DNA from: Halohasta litchfieldiae
Lineage (GTDB): Archaea; Halobacteriota; Halobacteria; Halobacteriales; Haloferacaceae
Assembly (NCBI RefSeq): GCF_002788215.1
Contig: NZ_CP024845.1
Location: 992,001-1,056,000, forward strand
DNA length: 64,000 bases
Direction: 5' to 3'
Numbering within the stretch: the stretch's first letter is position 1; each line of letters opens with the position of its first letter. The position numbers and the translations under genes were made by a program. Below the pieces are notes generated by a model, which did no database searches, was not told the origin of the DNA, and saw only the letters and a list, made by a program, of their open reading frames with translations. Positions 26,304-36,100 of the stretch are shown piece by piece.

Positions 26304-27038
26304 ATGGAACGTCGGTCACCAGGACTGTTGGGCGCAGTCCGTATCGATATGCTGCGGCTTCACGAGACGTGGATGGAGGTTATCTTTCCGCGCCAACTCA
26401 ACCCGGGCCACGTACTCGGCAAGTGGAAACCGGAGACGGGCGGCCAGAAGATGGGCTACTATCTGTGGGCACTACTCGGCGCGCTGCCGGTGTTGATCGG
26501 CTACCCACTCCTGCTGGTCGGGTTCGGCACCAGATACTACGCCGGCAAACTCGACAGCGCGGCGACTCGGCTTGGAATCGTTGGTGCGATACTGCTGTCG
26601 GTCGTCGTCTGGGGTGGGCTGTCGGTCGTCGCCCGCTTCCAACTCTCCTTCGAGGGCTTTCTCGCCGTACTGGCGGCGAGTGGCGTCGCCACGGTCGCAG
26701 CAGCCGCAGCCGTGTTTTTCTCCAAGATCGGTGGGCGATTCACCAGCATCCTGCTGGCCTACCCCTCGGCGATGACGGCGCTGTTCCTCCCGCCGGTGGT
26801 CGCGGCGCTCTACTCGCCAACCCTCGCGAGCATCATCTTCCCGAACAGCGAGGAGTTGGCGATCTTCATTCTGGATTCGGTGTTGGCGGTCGGCGGCATC
26901 AACGAGATCCTGCGCGAGCGGTTCGCTCTCGAAGGCGTCTACTACGCGCTGATGTGGTTCGGTCTCGCAGTCCCGCTCGGCTGGGGGCTGGGCGTACTCG
27001 TGACGTTTGCAAACCTCATCCGACCCAAAGACGACTAA
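26304..27038 (+). CDS. Conserved membrane protein of unknown function
   Basis: The 244-residue protein has a short amphipathic start (DMLRLHETWMEVIFP) and about six hydrophobic helices from residue 50 onward, ending in NLIRPKDD. I recognise no family beyond a general haloarchaeal membrane protein. It is followed 45 bases later by another small membrane-protein gene on the same strand. Confidence 0.75.
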   Translation: MERRSPGLLGAVRIDMLRLHETWMEVIFPRQLNPGHVLGKWKPETGGQKMGYYLWALLGALPVLIGYPLLLVGFGTRYYAGKLDSAATRLGIVGAILLSVVVWGGLSVVARFQLSFEGFLAVLAASGVATVAAAAAVFFSKIGGRFTSILLAYPSAMTALFLPPVVAALYSPTLASIIFPNSEELAIFILDSVLAVGGINEILRERFALEGVYYALMWFGLAVPLGWGLGVLVTFANLIRPKDD

Positions 27039-27083
27039 CTACTGTTTCGGTGCGTTTAGGGGTTCGGAGCGTCTCTTTTCGGT

Positions 27084-27275
27084 ATGGAGTTCGACCGAAC
27101 GACGACGATTGGACTGTTCGTTGCTGTCATCGCCATCGGGACGCTCGCGTTGATCGCAATGCAAGTGATGCCGATGCAGATCGTGCTGATGATGGTGCTG
27201 CCGTCGATGGTCGCCTTCGGACTCATCACGTTCGGTATCGGCCTCAAACACGGCCAGTACCAGTCGACCCGATAA
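27084..27275 (+). CDS. Small two-helix membrane protein
   Basis: The 63-residue protein starts MEFDRTTTIGLFVAVIAIG and has two closely spaced hydrophobic helices rich in Met in the loop (MQVMPMQIVLMMVLPSMVAF). It ends GLKHGQYQSTR. It resembles small conserved haloarchaeal membrane proteins, but I assign no function. The next gene, on the opposite strand, ends 22 bases away. Confidence 0.7.
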   Translation: MEFDRTTTIGLFVAVIAIGTLALIAMQVMPMQIVLMMVLPSMVAFGLITFGIGLKHGQYQSTR

Positions 27276-27297
27276 AGCCGATAGCTCGACCCGATTC

Positions 27298-28398
27298 CTA
27301 ATTTTGCTGGTCGACGGCCCCTCGCATCGTCCACTGTTCGAGCAGTGTCGTCACCCGAACACCGATCAGACTCACGACGACACCCGCGATAATGTAACAG
27401 ACGAGTCGCTGGGCTGGCGTCAGCACCGCCGAGCCGACGACAAGCTGGCTCTCGAAGACGTAGCCAGTAAACCCTCGGACAACGATCCCAACCGACAGCA
27501 GGCCGAACGGGAGGTTCAGATACGGTGTCTGGACGGTTTCGGCCACCAGCAGTTCATCGAGCAGTCGACCAGTACCGGCGGTCACTGCCGCCAAGGCGAG
27601 CCACGGAATACTGTGGTGAACGAACGCTGCTACCGCGAACAGTCCCGGATCGGTCCCACCCGTTTCCGAGACGCCCAACGCACCGACGAACAGCCCGACC
27701 ACGGTCAACCCGAGGGCGGCCACATAGGTCACAACCGCGACTCGCCCGGAGTACAGGAGCTCGCGGCTCCACTCCGAGATTGAGCCGATCTGCTCGTCGA
27801 CGCCCAGTCCTTTATACAGAACCCCGAGTCCCAACAGCGCGGCCACACCGCCAAGGGCGACCGCTGGTGAGAACCAAAAAAGCAAGATCGGAATCAACAG
27901 AAGGCCGATGCCGAGCGGAACGAGAACCGTAGTCCGAAGCTCCTCGTCGGCCAAAAACTGTTTGAGCAGGTAGTAGGTCGACTCGATATCACGCGTTTGG
28001 CGGACGATAACCCGGTCGACCGCATCGACTTGCAGCCGACTCTCGATGATCGGCACCACGCGCTCGTCGTCGACGCTGTCGATGACGACGATGCTCTGGG
28101 TTGGCTCGTAGCGTTCGATGAGTGTGTCGACCTGTGCTGCAATCGCTCGGTCGGCAGTGATTGCGTTCTCGCTGCTGCCGGAGAGTACGGCGACTACCGC
28201 CTCCTCGCCCTCGTCGCGGAGTTCACGCGTCACGCGCAGGGACTCAAGTAGGCTGTTGACGCCGGTTGCCTCCGGCTCGGCGAGCCCGACGTCGATGACA
28301 AGCGAGCGCACCGCTTCCCAGCCGGTGATGGGTGGTGTGACACCGGCCTTCCGGCCGATGTCGTTGTCGCGGTCGACACAGACAACGAGCGTCGTCAC
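27298..28398 (-). CDS. DUF373 family membrane protein
   Basis: The 366-residue protein has a soluble N-terminal alpha/beta domain (MTTLVVCVDRDNDIGRKAGV, about 1-145) with Asp-rich loops, then about six or seven transmembrane helices. This is the layout of the archaeal DUF373 family. The N-terminal CVDRDND motif is the family hallmark. The function is unknown. It is separated from the upstream coiled-coil gene by about 80 bases and lies on the same strand. Confidence 0.88.
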   Translation of the reverse strand: MTTLVVCVDRDNDIGRKAGVTPPITGWEAVRSLVIDVGLAEPEATGVNSLLESLRVTRELRDEGEEAVVAVLSGSSENAITADRAIAAQVDTLIERYEPTQSIVVIDSVDDERVVPIIESRLQVDAVDRVIVRQTRDIESTYYLLKQFLADEELRTTVLVPLGIGLLLIPILLFWFSPAVALGGVAALLGLGVLYKGLGVDEQIGSISEWSRELLYSGRVAVVTYVAALGLTVVGLFVGALGVSETGGTDPGLFAVAAFVHHSIPWLALAAVTAGTGRLLDELLVAETVQTPYLNLPFGLLSVGIVVRGFTGYVFESQLVVGSAVLTPAQRLVCYIIAGVVVSLIGVRVTTLLEQWTMRGAVDQQN

Positions 28399-28478
28399 AG
28401 CCGCTCAAAGCACACCAGTGGGTAAAAATCCCGTCGGTGTCGCGCCGAAAAACCGCAAAACAGAAACTCTTAGCCGAA

Positions 28479-29390
28479 CTACAGAAGGCCGGTCTTCTGG
28501 AGCTTCATCAGATCCTCGGTGTCGAGGGTCTCGCCCTCTTTGAATTTCTGATAAATGTCCTCGGCTTCCTGCTTTTCTTCTTCCATCTTTTCCTGGCGCT
28601 CGTCTTTGCGCTCTTCTTCTTCCTCTTTGTCCAGTTCGCGGAGGCGCTTCTGGACGCGGACGAAGTCGTTGTGATGGCGGTCGGCGGCTTCCTGGGCTTC
28701 GACGAACAGCTCGTGCATCTCGTCGGCCTTGTCTCGGATCTCGTCGGCCTCGCGGTAGGCCTCGATCATCTGGTTGTGATGCTCTTGGGCCTTGTCTGCG
28801 AGCTCGGTCACCTTCTGGTGGTGCTGGGAGGCCTCCGAGCGGACTTCTTCGGCCTCTTCGACGAGTTCGTCGAGTTCACCGGTGTCGTCGACTTTCTCTT
28901 TTTTCTCGGAGAGTTCCTCGCGTTTGGCCTCGATCTTCTCGATGAGCTCGCGCTCGTCTTCGGTCGAGAGGACCTCGGTCTGCTGCTGGAACTCGAGGTC
29001 TTGGATTTCGGATTCGAGCTCTTCGATGGGTTTGCCATCGTCGAGTTCGAGATCTTCTTTCATCTCCTCGACCTTGTTAAAGAGTTTGTTGGCCTTCGCG
29101 TTGAGCTCGTTGCGGCTCTCTTTGTGTTCTTGGACCTGCTCGTTGAGAGAGTCGCGCTCTTCGCGGTGTTCTTGGGCTTCGTCGACCTTCTCGCGTGTTT
29201 CGGCGTTGAGGTCGTCGCGCTTGGAGGCGCGCTCGGAAGCCATCTGGTTGAGTTCGTTTCGTCGGTCTCGAAGCTGGCCTGCCAGCTTAATGAGTTTGCC
29301 TTTCGAGCCGTTTTCGAGCCGTTCGTCAGTAAGCTCAACGTTATCGGAGTCGTTGAGCTCTTCAATTTCGTATTCGTTCACTACGCTCAT
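28479..29390 (-). CDS. COG1340-type coiled-coil protein
   Basis: The 303-residue protein starts at the ATG at 29390 (MSVVNEYEIEELNDSDNVEL) and is almost wholly charged heptad-like coiled coil, rich in Glu, Lys and Arg, with a short C-terminal KFKEGETLDTEDLMKLQKTG segment. This matches the haloarchaeal COG1340 proteins, sometimes misannotated as phosphoserine phosphatase. A longer frame begins at a GTG at 29534, but the TATA box lies too close to it. The leader is therefore about 125 bases. The function is unknown. Confidence 0.82.
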   Translation of the reverse strand: MSVVNEYEIEELNDSDNVELTDERLENGSKGKLIKLAGQLRDRRNELNQMASERASKRDDLNAETREKVDEAQEHREERDSLNEQVQEHKESRNELNAKANKLFNKVEEMKEDLELDDGKPIEELESEIQDLEFQQQTEVLSTEDERELIEKIEAKREELSEKKEKVDDTGELDELVEEAEEVRSEASQHHQKVTELADKAQEHHNQMIEAYREADEIRDKADEMHELFVEAQEAADRHHNDFVRVQKRLRELDKEEEEERKDERQEKMEEEKQEAEDIYQKFKEGETLDTEDLMKLQKTGLL

Positions 29391-29671
29391 AGTTGAAACC
29401 TCGGTACCATTGTTGCTCCGGACATGGCAGTGGCCTGCCACTGTGCGACCGACCGTGGATAAGAGTTCCCGATCATTCTGCGTGCGATGCCACCAGCGCC
29501 GGAGGCGTTCTGGTACCCGTACATACTGTGGCACCTAATATAAATACTTCGGTGACAGTGACTGTGGAAAGAGCTACCATACCGCCTGATTTCGACGTAT
29601 GCGAGTGATCCACATGACTTGCGAAAGTATATAAAAGGTTGAGACAGTCAGTGGGTGATACGCATCAGGAA
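29391..29671 (-). promoter_or_regulatory. Leader and promoter of the coiled-coil gene
   Basis: On the minus strand a TATA-like GTATTTATATTA (29548-29537) predicts a start near 29515 and a leader of about 125 bases. The leader contains CAGTGGC-CT-GCCACTG (29427-29442), a tight hairpin. Just upstream of the TATA box is the palindrome ACAGT-G-ACTGT (29555-29565), a candidate regulator site. The stretch 29570-29671 shows nothing further. Confidence 0.5.
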
Positions 29672-29878
29672 TCACTCGTATTCTCTGTAGTAATACAGTG
29701 TGAACGCAACGAAGACGATCCCCATCGGAATGAAAATACCGAATACTGGATTGATACTAAAATCAAGACCAAGCGCATCTAGACCGGCAAAAGTCACGAA
29801 TGCAGTGAGATATATCAGTATCGCGACACTGATAGTGTTGGTGACCTCGTCCAACAGTGAGTTCTCATTCTGGGACAT
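29672..29878 (-). CDS. Small two-helix membrane protein
   Basis: From the ATG at 29878 the 68-residue protein starts MSQNENSLLDEVTNTISVAI and has two hydrophobic helices separated by GLDFSINPVFG, ending YYYREYE. An ATG 24 bases further upstream would add MCGFFTNW. I see no family. The gene is AT-richer than its neighbours, which may point to recent acquisition or weak selection. Confidence 0.6.
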   Translation of the reverse strand: MSQNENSLLDEVTNTISVAILIYLTAFVTFAGLDALGLDFSINPVFGIFIPMGIVFVAFTLYYYREYE

Positions 29879-29993
29879 CCAATTAGTAAAGAACCCACAC
29901 ACGTCAGCAATATAACTATTTGGGTCGACCTACTGATTCTCGTGAAACAGACAGAATCGAGTGATCTTTTCGGCCTGCTCAGAGAGACAGCAT

Positions 29994-30422
29994 ATGGAAC
30001 ACACCGAACTCATCCACGCACGCGGGCACGAACACGTCCAGTCGACCCACGCCAGCACCTTCGAAGTCACAAGCGACGACTGGCTGACGCCCGCAGGCGA
30101 CTGTATTCTCGCCATCGAGGCCGACCGCACCCCTGCAGACTTCAGTGAGGCGTTCGTCGACGCCGCCCAATCTCACGAGGCCACAATCACGGCCACGCTG
30201 TCGACCGACGACCACACTCACACTATCACGGGCCGTGGCCATCCTGATCTCACATACGAGGGCGACCGCAGCGCCGTGGGTCGGACCAGCGACTACGTCG
30301 ACGACCGAACGATCATGGTCGGCGCGGAGGGAGCCGCCGAGAGCGTCGACCGCGATCTCGTCGCGGCCCTCGCTGACGGTGCCGATCTCACGCTTGAACT
30401 GCGAGTGACGGTCGACGAATAG
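29994..30422 (+). CDS. DUF371 family protein
   Basis: The 142-residue protein starts MEHTELIHARGHEHVQSTHA, has the segment EVTSDDWLTPAGDCILAIEA, and contains ITGRGHPDLTYEGDRSAVGR, which identify the archaeal DUF371 family. The His-rich N-terminus (HTEL, HARGHEHV) could bind a metal, but this is inference. The length is normal for the family. The function is unknown. Confidence 0.85.
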   Translation: MEHTELIHARGHEHVQSTHASTFEVTSDDWLTPAGDCILAIEADRTPADFSEAFVDAAQSHEATITATLSTDDHTHTITGRGHPDLTYEGDRSAVGRTSDYVDDRTIMVGAEGAAESVDRDLVAALADGADLTLELRVTVDE

Positions 30423-30483
30423 TCCAGTATCGGAACGCACACCCCGCCCCGCAGGAACACTGTCGACAACGAGTCGTGGAGAG

Positions 30484-30693
30484 ATGCTCTCAAAGCAGTG
30501 GATACAGCACAATCAAGTCGGCATGCCGCTGGCACTCGCGTTGCCGTCGAGCTACGCGCTTGCACCAGCAGTCGTCGTCACCCAGACGCTGGTCGAACTG
30601 GCCGGGATGGTCGTTCTGACACGGTTGGTTCCCGGCTGGCTCGTGCCCGACACCACAGCGGTCGCCCCGACTCCAGCGCCGAGCGACGACTGA
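30484..30693 (+). pseudogene. 69-residue transporter-like fragment
   Basis: This short frame encodes LALALPSSYALAPAVVVTQT, LVELAGMVVLTRLVPGWLVP and a Pro/Ala tail. The two-helix pattern with APxVVVTQTLVEL resembles the last helices of a bile-acid:sodium-symporter or arsenite-permease type transporter. No upstream part is present in any frame, so it is probably the remaining 3' end of a lost transporter gene. It could alternatively be a small membrane protein of its own. Confidence 0.4.
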
Positions 30694-30797
30694 AAGCCGG
30701 TCGACAAAGCGATTCGCAGATCGCTACTGTGTGGCTGTAAAACGCCTCGTAAAAGACAGAACCGAGAGCAGCCGTTGGGACGCCGACCGATGTGATC

Positions 30798-31271
30798 TCA
30801 GTTCGAGTCGTGGTTCTCCAGCGTTGGCAGTGACTCGGTACACCACATACAGAAATCGAGCTCCGGATCGGTCGACTGGCCACAGTGAGGACAGGAAACA
30901 CCCGCGTCGGCCTCGTCGTCGGCTTCCACGCTGGGTGCCATCGCCGCCTCGCGCTGATCGAGGACAGCGACCACGAGTGCGTCGACGACGCTGAACCCGA
31001 TGATGACCAACACGGGGATGACGACTTCAATCGGATACACAGGGACCACGATTTCGGTCGGATATGAAAGAAGTACCTGTGTCTCAAGCGCCGCCGGATC
31101 ACTCACGTAGACGGACGTGAGTGCGACACTCGCCCCGATTGTCAGCAGAAACCACAGCACGGATCGTCGCCAGCGCCGAAGATAGGCATGTCCAGTCCCT
31201 GCGATGCCAACAACTGCACCAACAAGCGCGAACGCCGCAGTTAGCAGCAGTTGCCGTCGTGGATTGCTCAT
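30798..31271 (-). CDS. Membrane protein with C-terminal zinc ribbon
   Basis: The 157-residue protein has hydrophobic helices at about 8-28, 38-55 and 80-107, then a double CxxC zinc ribbon (SCPHCGQSTDPELDFCMWCT, about 127-146). It resembles haloarchaeal zinc-ribbon membrane proteins of the DUF7575 kind (from memory). The function is unknown. It is divergent from the MutS5-type gene. Confidence 0.75.
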   Translation of the reverse strand: MSNPRRQLLLTAAFALVGAVVGIAGTGHAYLRRWRRSVLWFLLTIGASVALTSVYVSDPAALETQVLLSYPTEIVVPVYPIEVVIPVLVIIGFSVVDALVVAVLDQREAAMAPSVEADDEADAGVSCPHCGQSTDPELDFCMWCTESLPTLENHDSN

Positions 31272-31369
31272 ACCGACAGTACGACCAAGACCGTGTTAAA
31301 CGCCAGTATTTCGATTGGTTCTGTTCGCTGAGTGGGAACGACTAAACTACCGGCTGTTCTGACTCCGGT

Positions 31370-33130
31370 ATGCGACTGGAAGCCTACTGGGGTGTGGGAC
31401 CGAAAACCGCCGACCTGCTGCGGGAGTCGATTGGCGAAACTGCGGCCATCACCGCTATCGAGGCCGCCGACATCCGCACGCTGGCCGAGGCTGGCGTCCC
31501 ACGCGGCCGAGCGGTCAGAATCCTGCGCCGAGCCAACGGCACCGCAGGCATCGACGTCCTCGGCACGAGCGATACTCGGAGCGTCTACGACGAACTGCTG
31601 ACACTCGCCAGCAGCTACGCGGTCGCCGACCACGCCGCCGACCGAATCCGCGTCATGACACCGCTGACCGACCGCGAGGCAATCACCAGTCGACTCGATG
31701 ACGTGCTGGCAGCCAAGGGCGTCTGGCAGGACCTTAGCGAAGTCGACCGCCAGCGCGTGCTCGCTGCCTTCGCGAACTACGACGAGGCCGGTGGCACCGA
31801 CCGCGCGGCCGTTGAGACTGCGCTCGAACTCCGGGCGGTCGGACTGGAAGGGTCGACGTTCGAGGCCCTCGAACGGATCGACGAAGCAGCACTCACCGAG
31901 GCCGCGGGCGCGCTGGGCTACATTCGAGAGACTGACGACGGGCCGACCGTCATTGAGGGCGCAGACGAGGAACTCGACCGCCTCCGGAGTCAACTCGATG
32001 CGGCACAGAAACGCAACAACGCGGCCTTCGACATCATCGACAAAGTCCGTGATGGCGGCGTTCGGGATATGCAAGCCTTCCAGAGCGGCGTCGTCGACCA
32101 CGTCGCCAGCGAGACCGAGATTCCCCACAATACGATCCGGTCGGCCGCCCCTGACGAGGCCGTCGACGCCGCCGACTTCGTGAGTGCGACACTCCGAAAT
32201 CTCGTTGCCGACCTCGAAAGCGAGGTCGACGCCAACGAGGAAACTGTCGCCGCCGACCTCCGCGAGCGGATCGACACCGCCGAAGCCGACGTTGAGGCTG
32301 CGGTCGACGCGGTTAGCGAGATCGCGCTGTCGCTCTCGCTGGGCAGATTTGCCGCCGAGTACGATCTCCAGCGCCCGACGCTGGTCGACGACGGACTGGC
32401 GGTGGTCGGCGCACGGAACCTCTTTCTCGACGGTGAGGTCCAGCCGATCACCTACGGAGTCGGGAACCACGCGCTTACAGATACCCCGCGGGCAGTTGCG
32501 CCGCCGACTGGCGACCGCGTGACCGTTCTCACGGGCGCGAACTCCGGCGGAAAGACGACGCTGCTCGAAACACTGAGTCAGGTCGCCCTGCTCACGGCGA
32601 TGGGCCTCCCAGTCCCCGCCGAGCAGGCCGCAGTCGGCCAGTTCGAGACCATTGTCTTCCATCGACGCCACGCTTCGTTTAATGCAGGCGTCCTCGAATC
32701 GACGCTCAAATCCATCGTGCCGCCGCTGACAACTGAGGGGAAGGCACTAATGTTGGTCGACGAGTTCGAGGCGATCACCGAACCGGGACGCGCCGCCGAT
32801 CTGCTGAATGGTCTGGTCTCGCTTTCGGTCGACCAGTCGGCCCTCGGGGTGTATGTCACCCATCTCGCCGATGACCTGAGTCCACTGCCCGAGACGGCCC
32901 GTATCGATGGAATTTTCGCCGAAGGGCTGACCCCCGATTTGGAACTCAGAGTCGACTATCAGCCACGGTTCGGGACCGTCGGGAAGTCGACGCCGGAGTT
33001 CATCGTTTCGCGGCTGGTCGCCAACGCCAACGACCGCGCCGAGCGAGCAGGGTTCGAATCGCTGGCCGCCGCAGTGGGTGAGGAAGCAGTGCAACGGACG
33101 CTGTCGGATGCGCAGTGGGATGAAAAATAA
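31370..33130 (+). CDS. Archaeal MutS5-type ATPase with N-terminal helix-hairpin-helix
   Basis: The 586-residue protein starts with an HhH motif (YWGVGPKTADLLRESIGE, about 5-22), followed by helical core domains and a MutS-family ABC ATPase: Walker A TGANSGGKTTLL at about 384-395 and Walker B ALMLVDEFEA at about 457-466. It lacks the MutS mismatch-binding domain I, as in archaeal MutS5 proteins, which bind DNA without known mismatch specificity. A role in recombination or repair is inferred from the family. It is convergent with ileS (15 bases between the ends). Confidence 0.85.
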   Translation: MRLEAYWGVGPKTADLLRESIGETAAITAIEAADIRTLAEAGVPRGRAVRILRRANGTAGIDVLGTSDTRSVYDELLTLASSYAVADHAADRIRVMTPLTDREAITSRLDDVLAAKGVWQDLSEVDRQRVLAAFANYDEAGGTDRAAVETALELRAVGLEGSTFEALERIDEAALTEAAGALGYIRETDDGPTVIEGADEELDRLRSQLDAAQKRNNAAFDIIDKVRDGGVRDMQAFQSGVVDHVASETEIPHNTIRSAAPDEAVDAADFVSATLRNLVADLESEVDANEETVAADLRERIDTAEADVEAAVDAVSEIALSLSLGRFAAEYDLQRPTLVDDGLAVVGARNLFLDGEVQPITYGVGNHALTDTPRAVAPPTGDRVTVLTGANSGGKTTLLETLSQVALLTAMGLPVPAEQAAVGQFETIVFHRRHASFNAGVLESTLKSIVPPLTTEGKALMLVDEFEAITEPGRAADLLNGLVSLSVDQSALGVYVTHLADDLSPLPETARIDGIFAEGLTPDLELRVDYQPRFGTVGKSTPEFIVSRLVANANDRAERAGFESLAAAVGEEAVQRTLSDAQWDEK

Positions 33131-33145
33131 AACGTCAGACTCTAT

Positions 33146-36100
33146 TTAGACCGTCTGCTCGGCCACAACTGCAACGCCAATCGTCACGTCGACGTCCTCG
33201 ATCTCCCAGTCTTCGACACGGTCGCCCGCATCTTCGGGATCGTCGACGAACTCGGCGGCTCGAACCTCCTCAGCGATGAGGTCGCGGTGTTCGTCGACGA
33301 AGCCCTCGATACGCTCGTCGTCGACCGTGAGTCCGACCCGAATTTCGCTTTCGACATCCAGATCCAACTGCTTGCGCATCTCCTGAATCCGCCGGATCAC
33401 GTCGCGGGCATAGCCCTCCGATTCGAGGTCCTCAGTGAGCGTGGTGTCGACGTACACCGTTCCACCCTCGAAATCCGTCCCGGTGACGTGTTCCGGTGGC
33501 TCGCTGCGGTACTCGACCATCTCGTCGTCCAACTCGATTGTCTCGCCGTCGACCTCGATGCCGGCCTCGACATCCGCGCGGGCGGCTCCCTCGACTGCCG
33601 ACATCACCTTTTGGGCATCAGCCCCGAAGGCGGGACCGATCTTGCCCATCTGTGGCTCGGCGAACTCTTCGAGTTCCCCGAATTCGTCGACGATCTCGAT
33701 CTCGCGGGCGTTGACACGCTCACTGAGGAGATCAGCAAGGTTGTCGACTGCGCTGGCAACCGTCTCGTCGTCAGTCTCGACCACAATACGTGAGACGGGC
33801 CAGCGGAGCTTTCGACCGCCGCGCTGGCGGGCGTTTGCGGCGGCTTCTTCGACATCTCGAAGGACCGCCATATCGGTCTCCAGATCCGGCTTGTGGAGGT
33901 CAGCGTCGACCTCGGGCCAGTCGAGGGCGTGAACCGTCGTTGTGCTGCCGTCGAGGATCTGGTACATCTGCTCGGCCATGTACGGCGTGAACGGAGCCAG
34001 CAGCCGAATAACCTCGTTTTGGACTGTCGCAAGGGTGGCGTACGCCCCGAGTTTCGAGGCCGAGTCGCCGTCGTCCCACATGCGCTCGCGGGTCGCCTTG
34101 ACATAGAACCGCGAGACGTCTTCGGTGATGAAGTCGAGAACGGTATTTAGCGCGTCATGAACGCGGTAGTCGTCCCACGCCTCGGTGGCCTCCTGCTTGA
34201 CGTTCTGGAGCCGCGAAAGCACCCACTCGTCGACGGTCGTCAACTCGCCCTCACTCAGGTCGGGGTCGGCGGGGTCGTAGCCATCGAGATCCATGTAGGT
34301 CAGTGGGAAGCGGAACACGTTCCAACAGATGTTGAGTCGACCGACCATGCTGCCGAGGCCGTCCCAGTCGAACGAGAGGTCGACGCCCTGCTGGTCGTGG
34401 CTCAGCAGATAGGCCCGCAGTGGGTCCCGACCGGCGCGTTCGATGGCCTCCTCCGGCGTCACGATGTTGCCGACGGATTTCGACATTTTTCGCCCATTTT
34501 TGTCGTTGGCGAAGCCGTGCATCAGGACCTCTTTATATGGGCTTTCGCCAAACGCGGCGGTACCCATCCCGAGTTGGGACCAGAACCAGCCGCGTGTCTG
34601 GTCGTGGGCCTCGATGATGAGGTCAGCAGGCCACAGCTCTTCGAAATCCTCGGTCTCGCCGGGGTAGCCGAGTGTCGCCCACGTCGCCACCGAGGAGTCG
34701 AGCCAGACGTCGAACACGTCCTCGATCCGGCGGTAGGTAGTTCCGTCTTCGGTAATCGTGAGGTCGTCGACCGTTGGGCGATGAAGGTCGATCTCGTCGG
34801 GGTCGATAGACTGGTCGACGCGGTCGGCCAACTCCTCGCGGTTGCCGATGACGATCATCTCCTCGTCGAGGGTGCCATCGTCGGATTCAAGCGCGTCTTC
34901 GGGAACCCAGATCGGGATCGGAATCCCCCAGTAGCGCTGTCGGGAGACGTTCCAGTCGGGGGCGTTCTCGATGAAGTCCCGGAACCGGTTTTCGCGAGCC
35001 CACTCCGGATGCCACTCGGCATCTTCGATGTTGTCCAGCAGTTCGTCTTTGATATCTGTGATCGAGATGAACCACTGGTCGGTCACGAGTTGGATGATGT
35101 CGGTATCGCAGCGCCAACAGTGACCGTAGGAGTGCTGGTAGGTTTCGCTGGCGAGTAGTGCGCCAGCAGCGTCGAGATCGGCTTTGATTTCGTCGTTCGC
35201 ATCGCGGACGAACGCACCCTCGTATTTGCCGCCTGCCTCGGTGAACGTGCCGTCGCCGCGAACCGGACAGAACACGTCGAGACCGAGTTCTTGGCCGCGG
35301 TGGAAGTCCTCTTCACCGTGGCCGGGCGCGGAGTGGACGAGGCCGGTGCGGTCGGCTTCGACGTAGTCGGCGGTGTACACTTGGCCTGCACCCTCGAACT
35401 GTGGGTACTCCGGGACCTCGTCGACGAGTGGGTGATTGTACTCCCAGCCGACGAGATCTTGGCCACTGAGTTCATCCTCGATCTCGTAGTCATCGTATCG
35501 GCCCTTGCCGAGGACTTGGTCGACACACTCGCTGGCGACGTAGAGAACCTCCTCGTCGCCACCCTTCGTTGCCCGAACCTTGTTGTAAGTCAGCTCTTCG
35601 CCAACTGCGACGAACGTGTTGCCGGGGATCGTCCACGGCGTCGTCGTCCAGATGACGAGGCTCCCCTCGCGGTCGGCGAGCGGGAATTTCACGTAGATCG
35701 AGGGGTCTTCGACCTGATCGTACTCGACTTCGTTGTTGGCGAGGCCGGTCTCACACCGCGGACACTGCGAAATCGAACGTTTGCCCTGCTCGACGAGGTC
35801 GCGGTCGGCAACCTGTTTGAAGCCGTGCCAGGCGGCTTCCATATACTCGGGGTTGACGGTCTTGTAGGGGTTGTCCCAGTCGAACCACGCGCCAATGGAT
35901 TGAAAGTCATCATCCATCGCCACGCGGTTGGACTCAGCGAACTCCATGCACTCCTCGATGAACGCCTCCATCCCGAACTCCTCGATGTCGCGTTTGCTGT
36001 CGAAGCCGAGTTTCTCCTCGACTTTGACCTCAATTGGGAGGCCGTGCATATCGTAGCCCGGTCGGTCGGTGACCTGATGGCCGGTCATCCGCTTTTGGCG

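Noticed and set aside
28437..29396. Plus-strand frame of 319 codons over the coiled-coil gene
   Set aside because: The product is a Leu/Phe/Val-rich mirror of the Glu/Lys-rich coiled coil, with no start signal or family; it is an antisense artefact.
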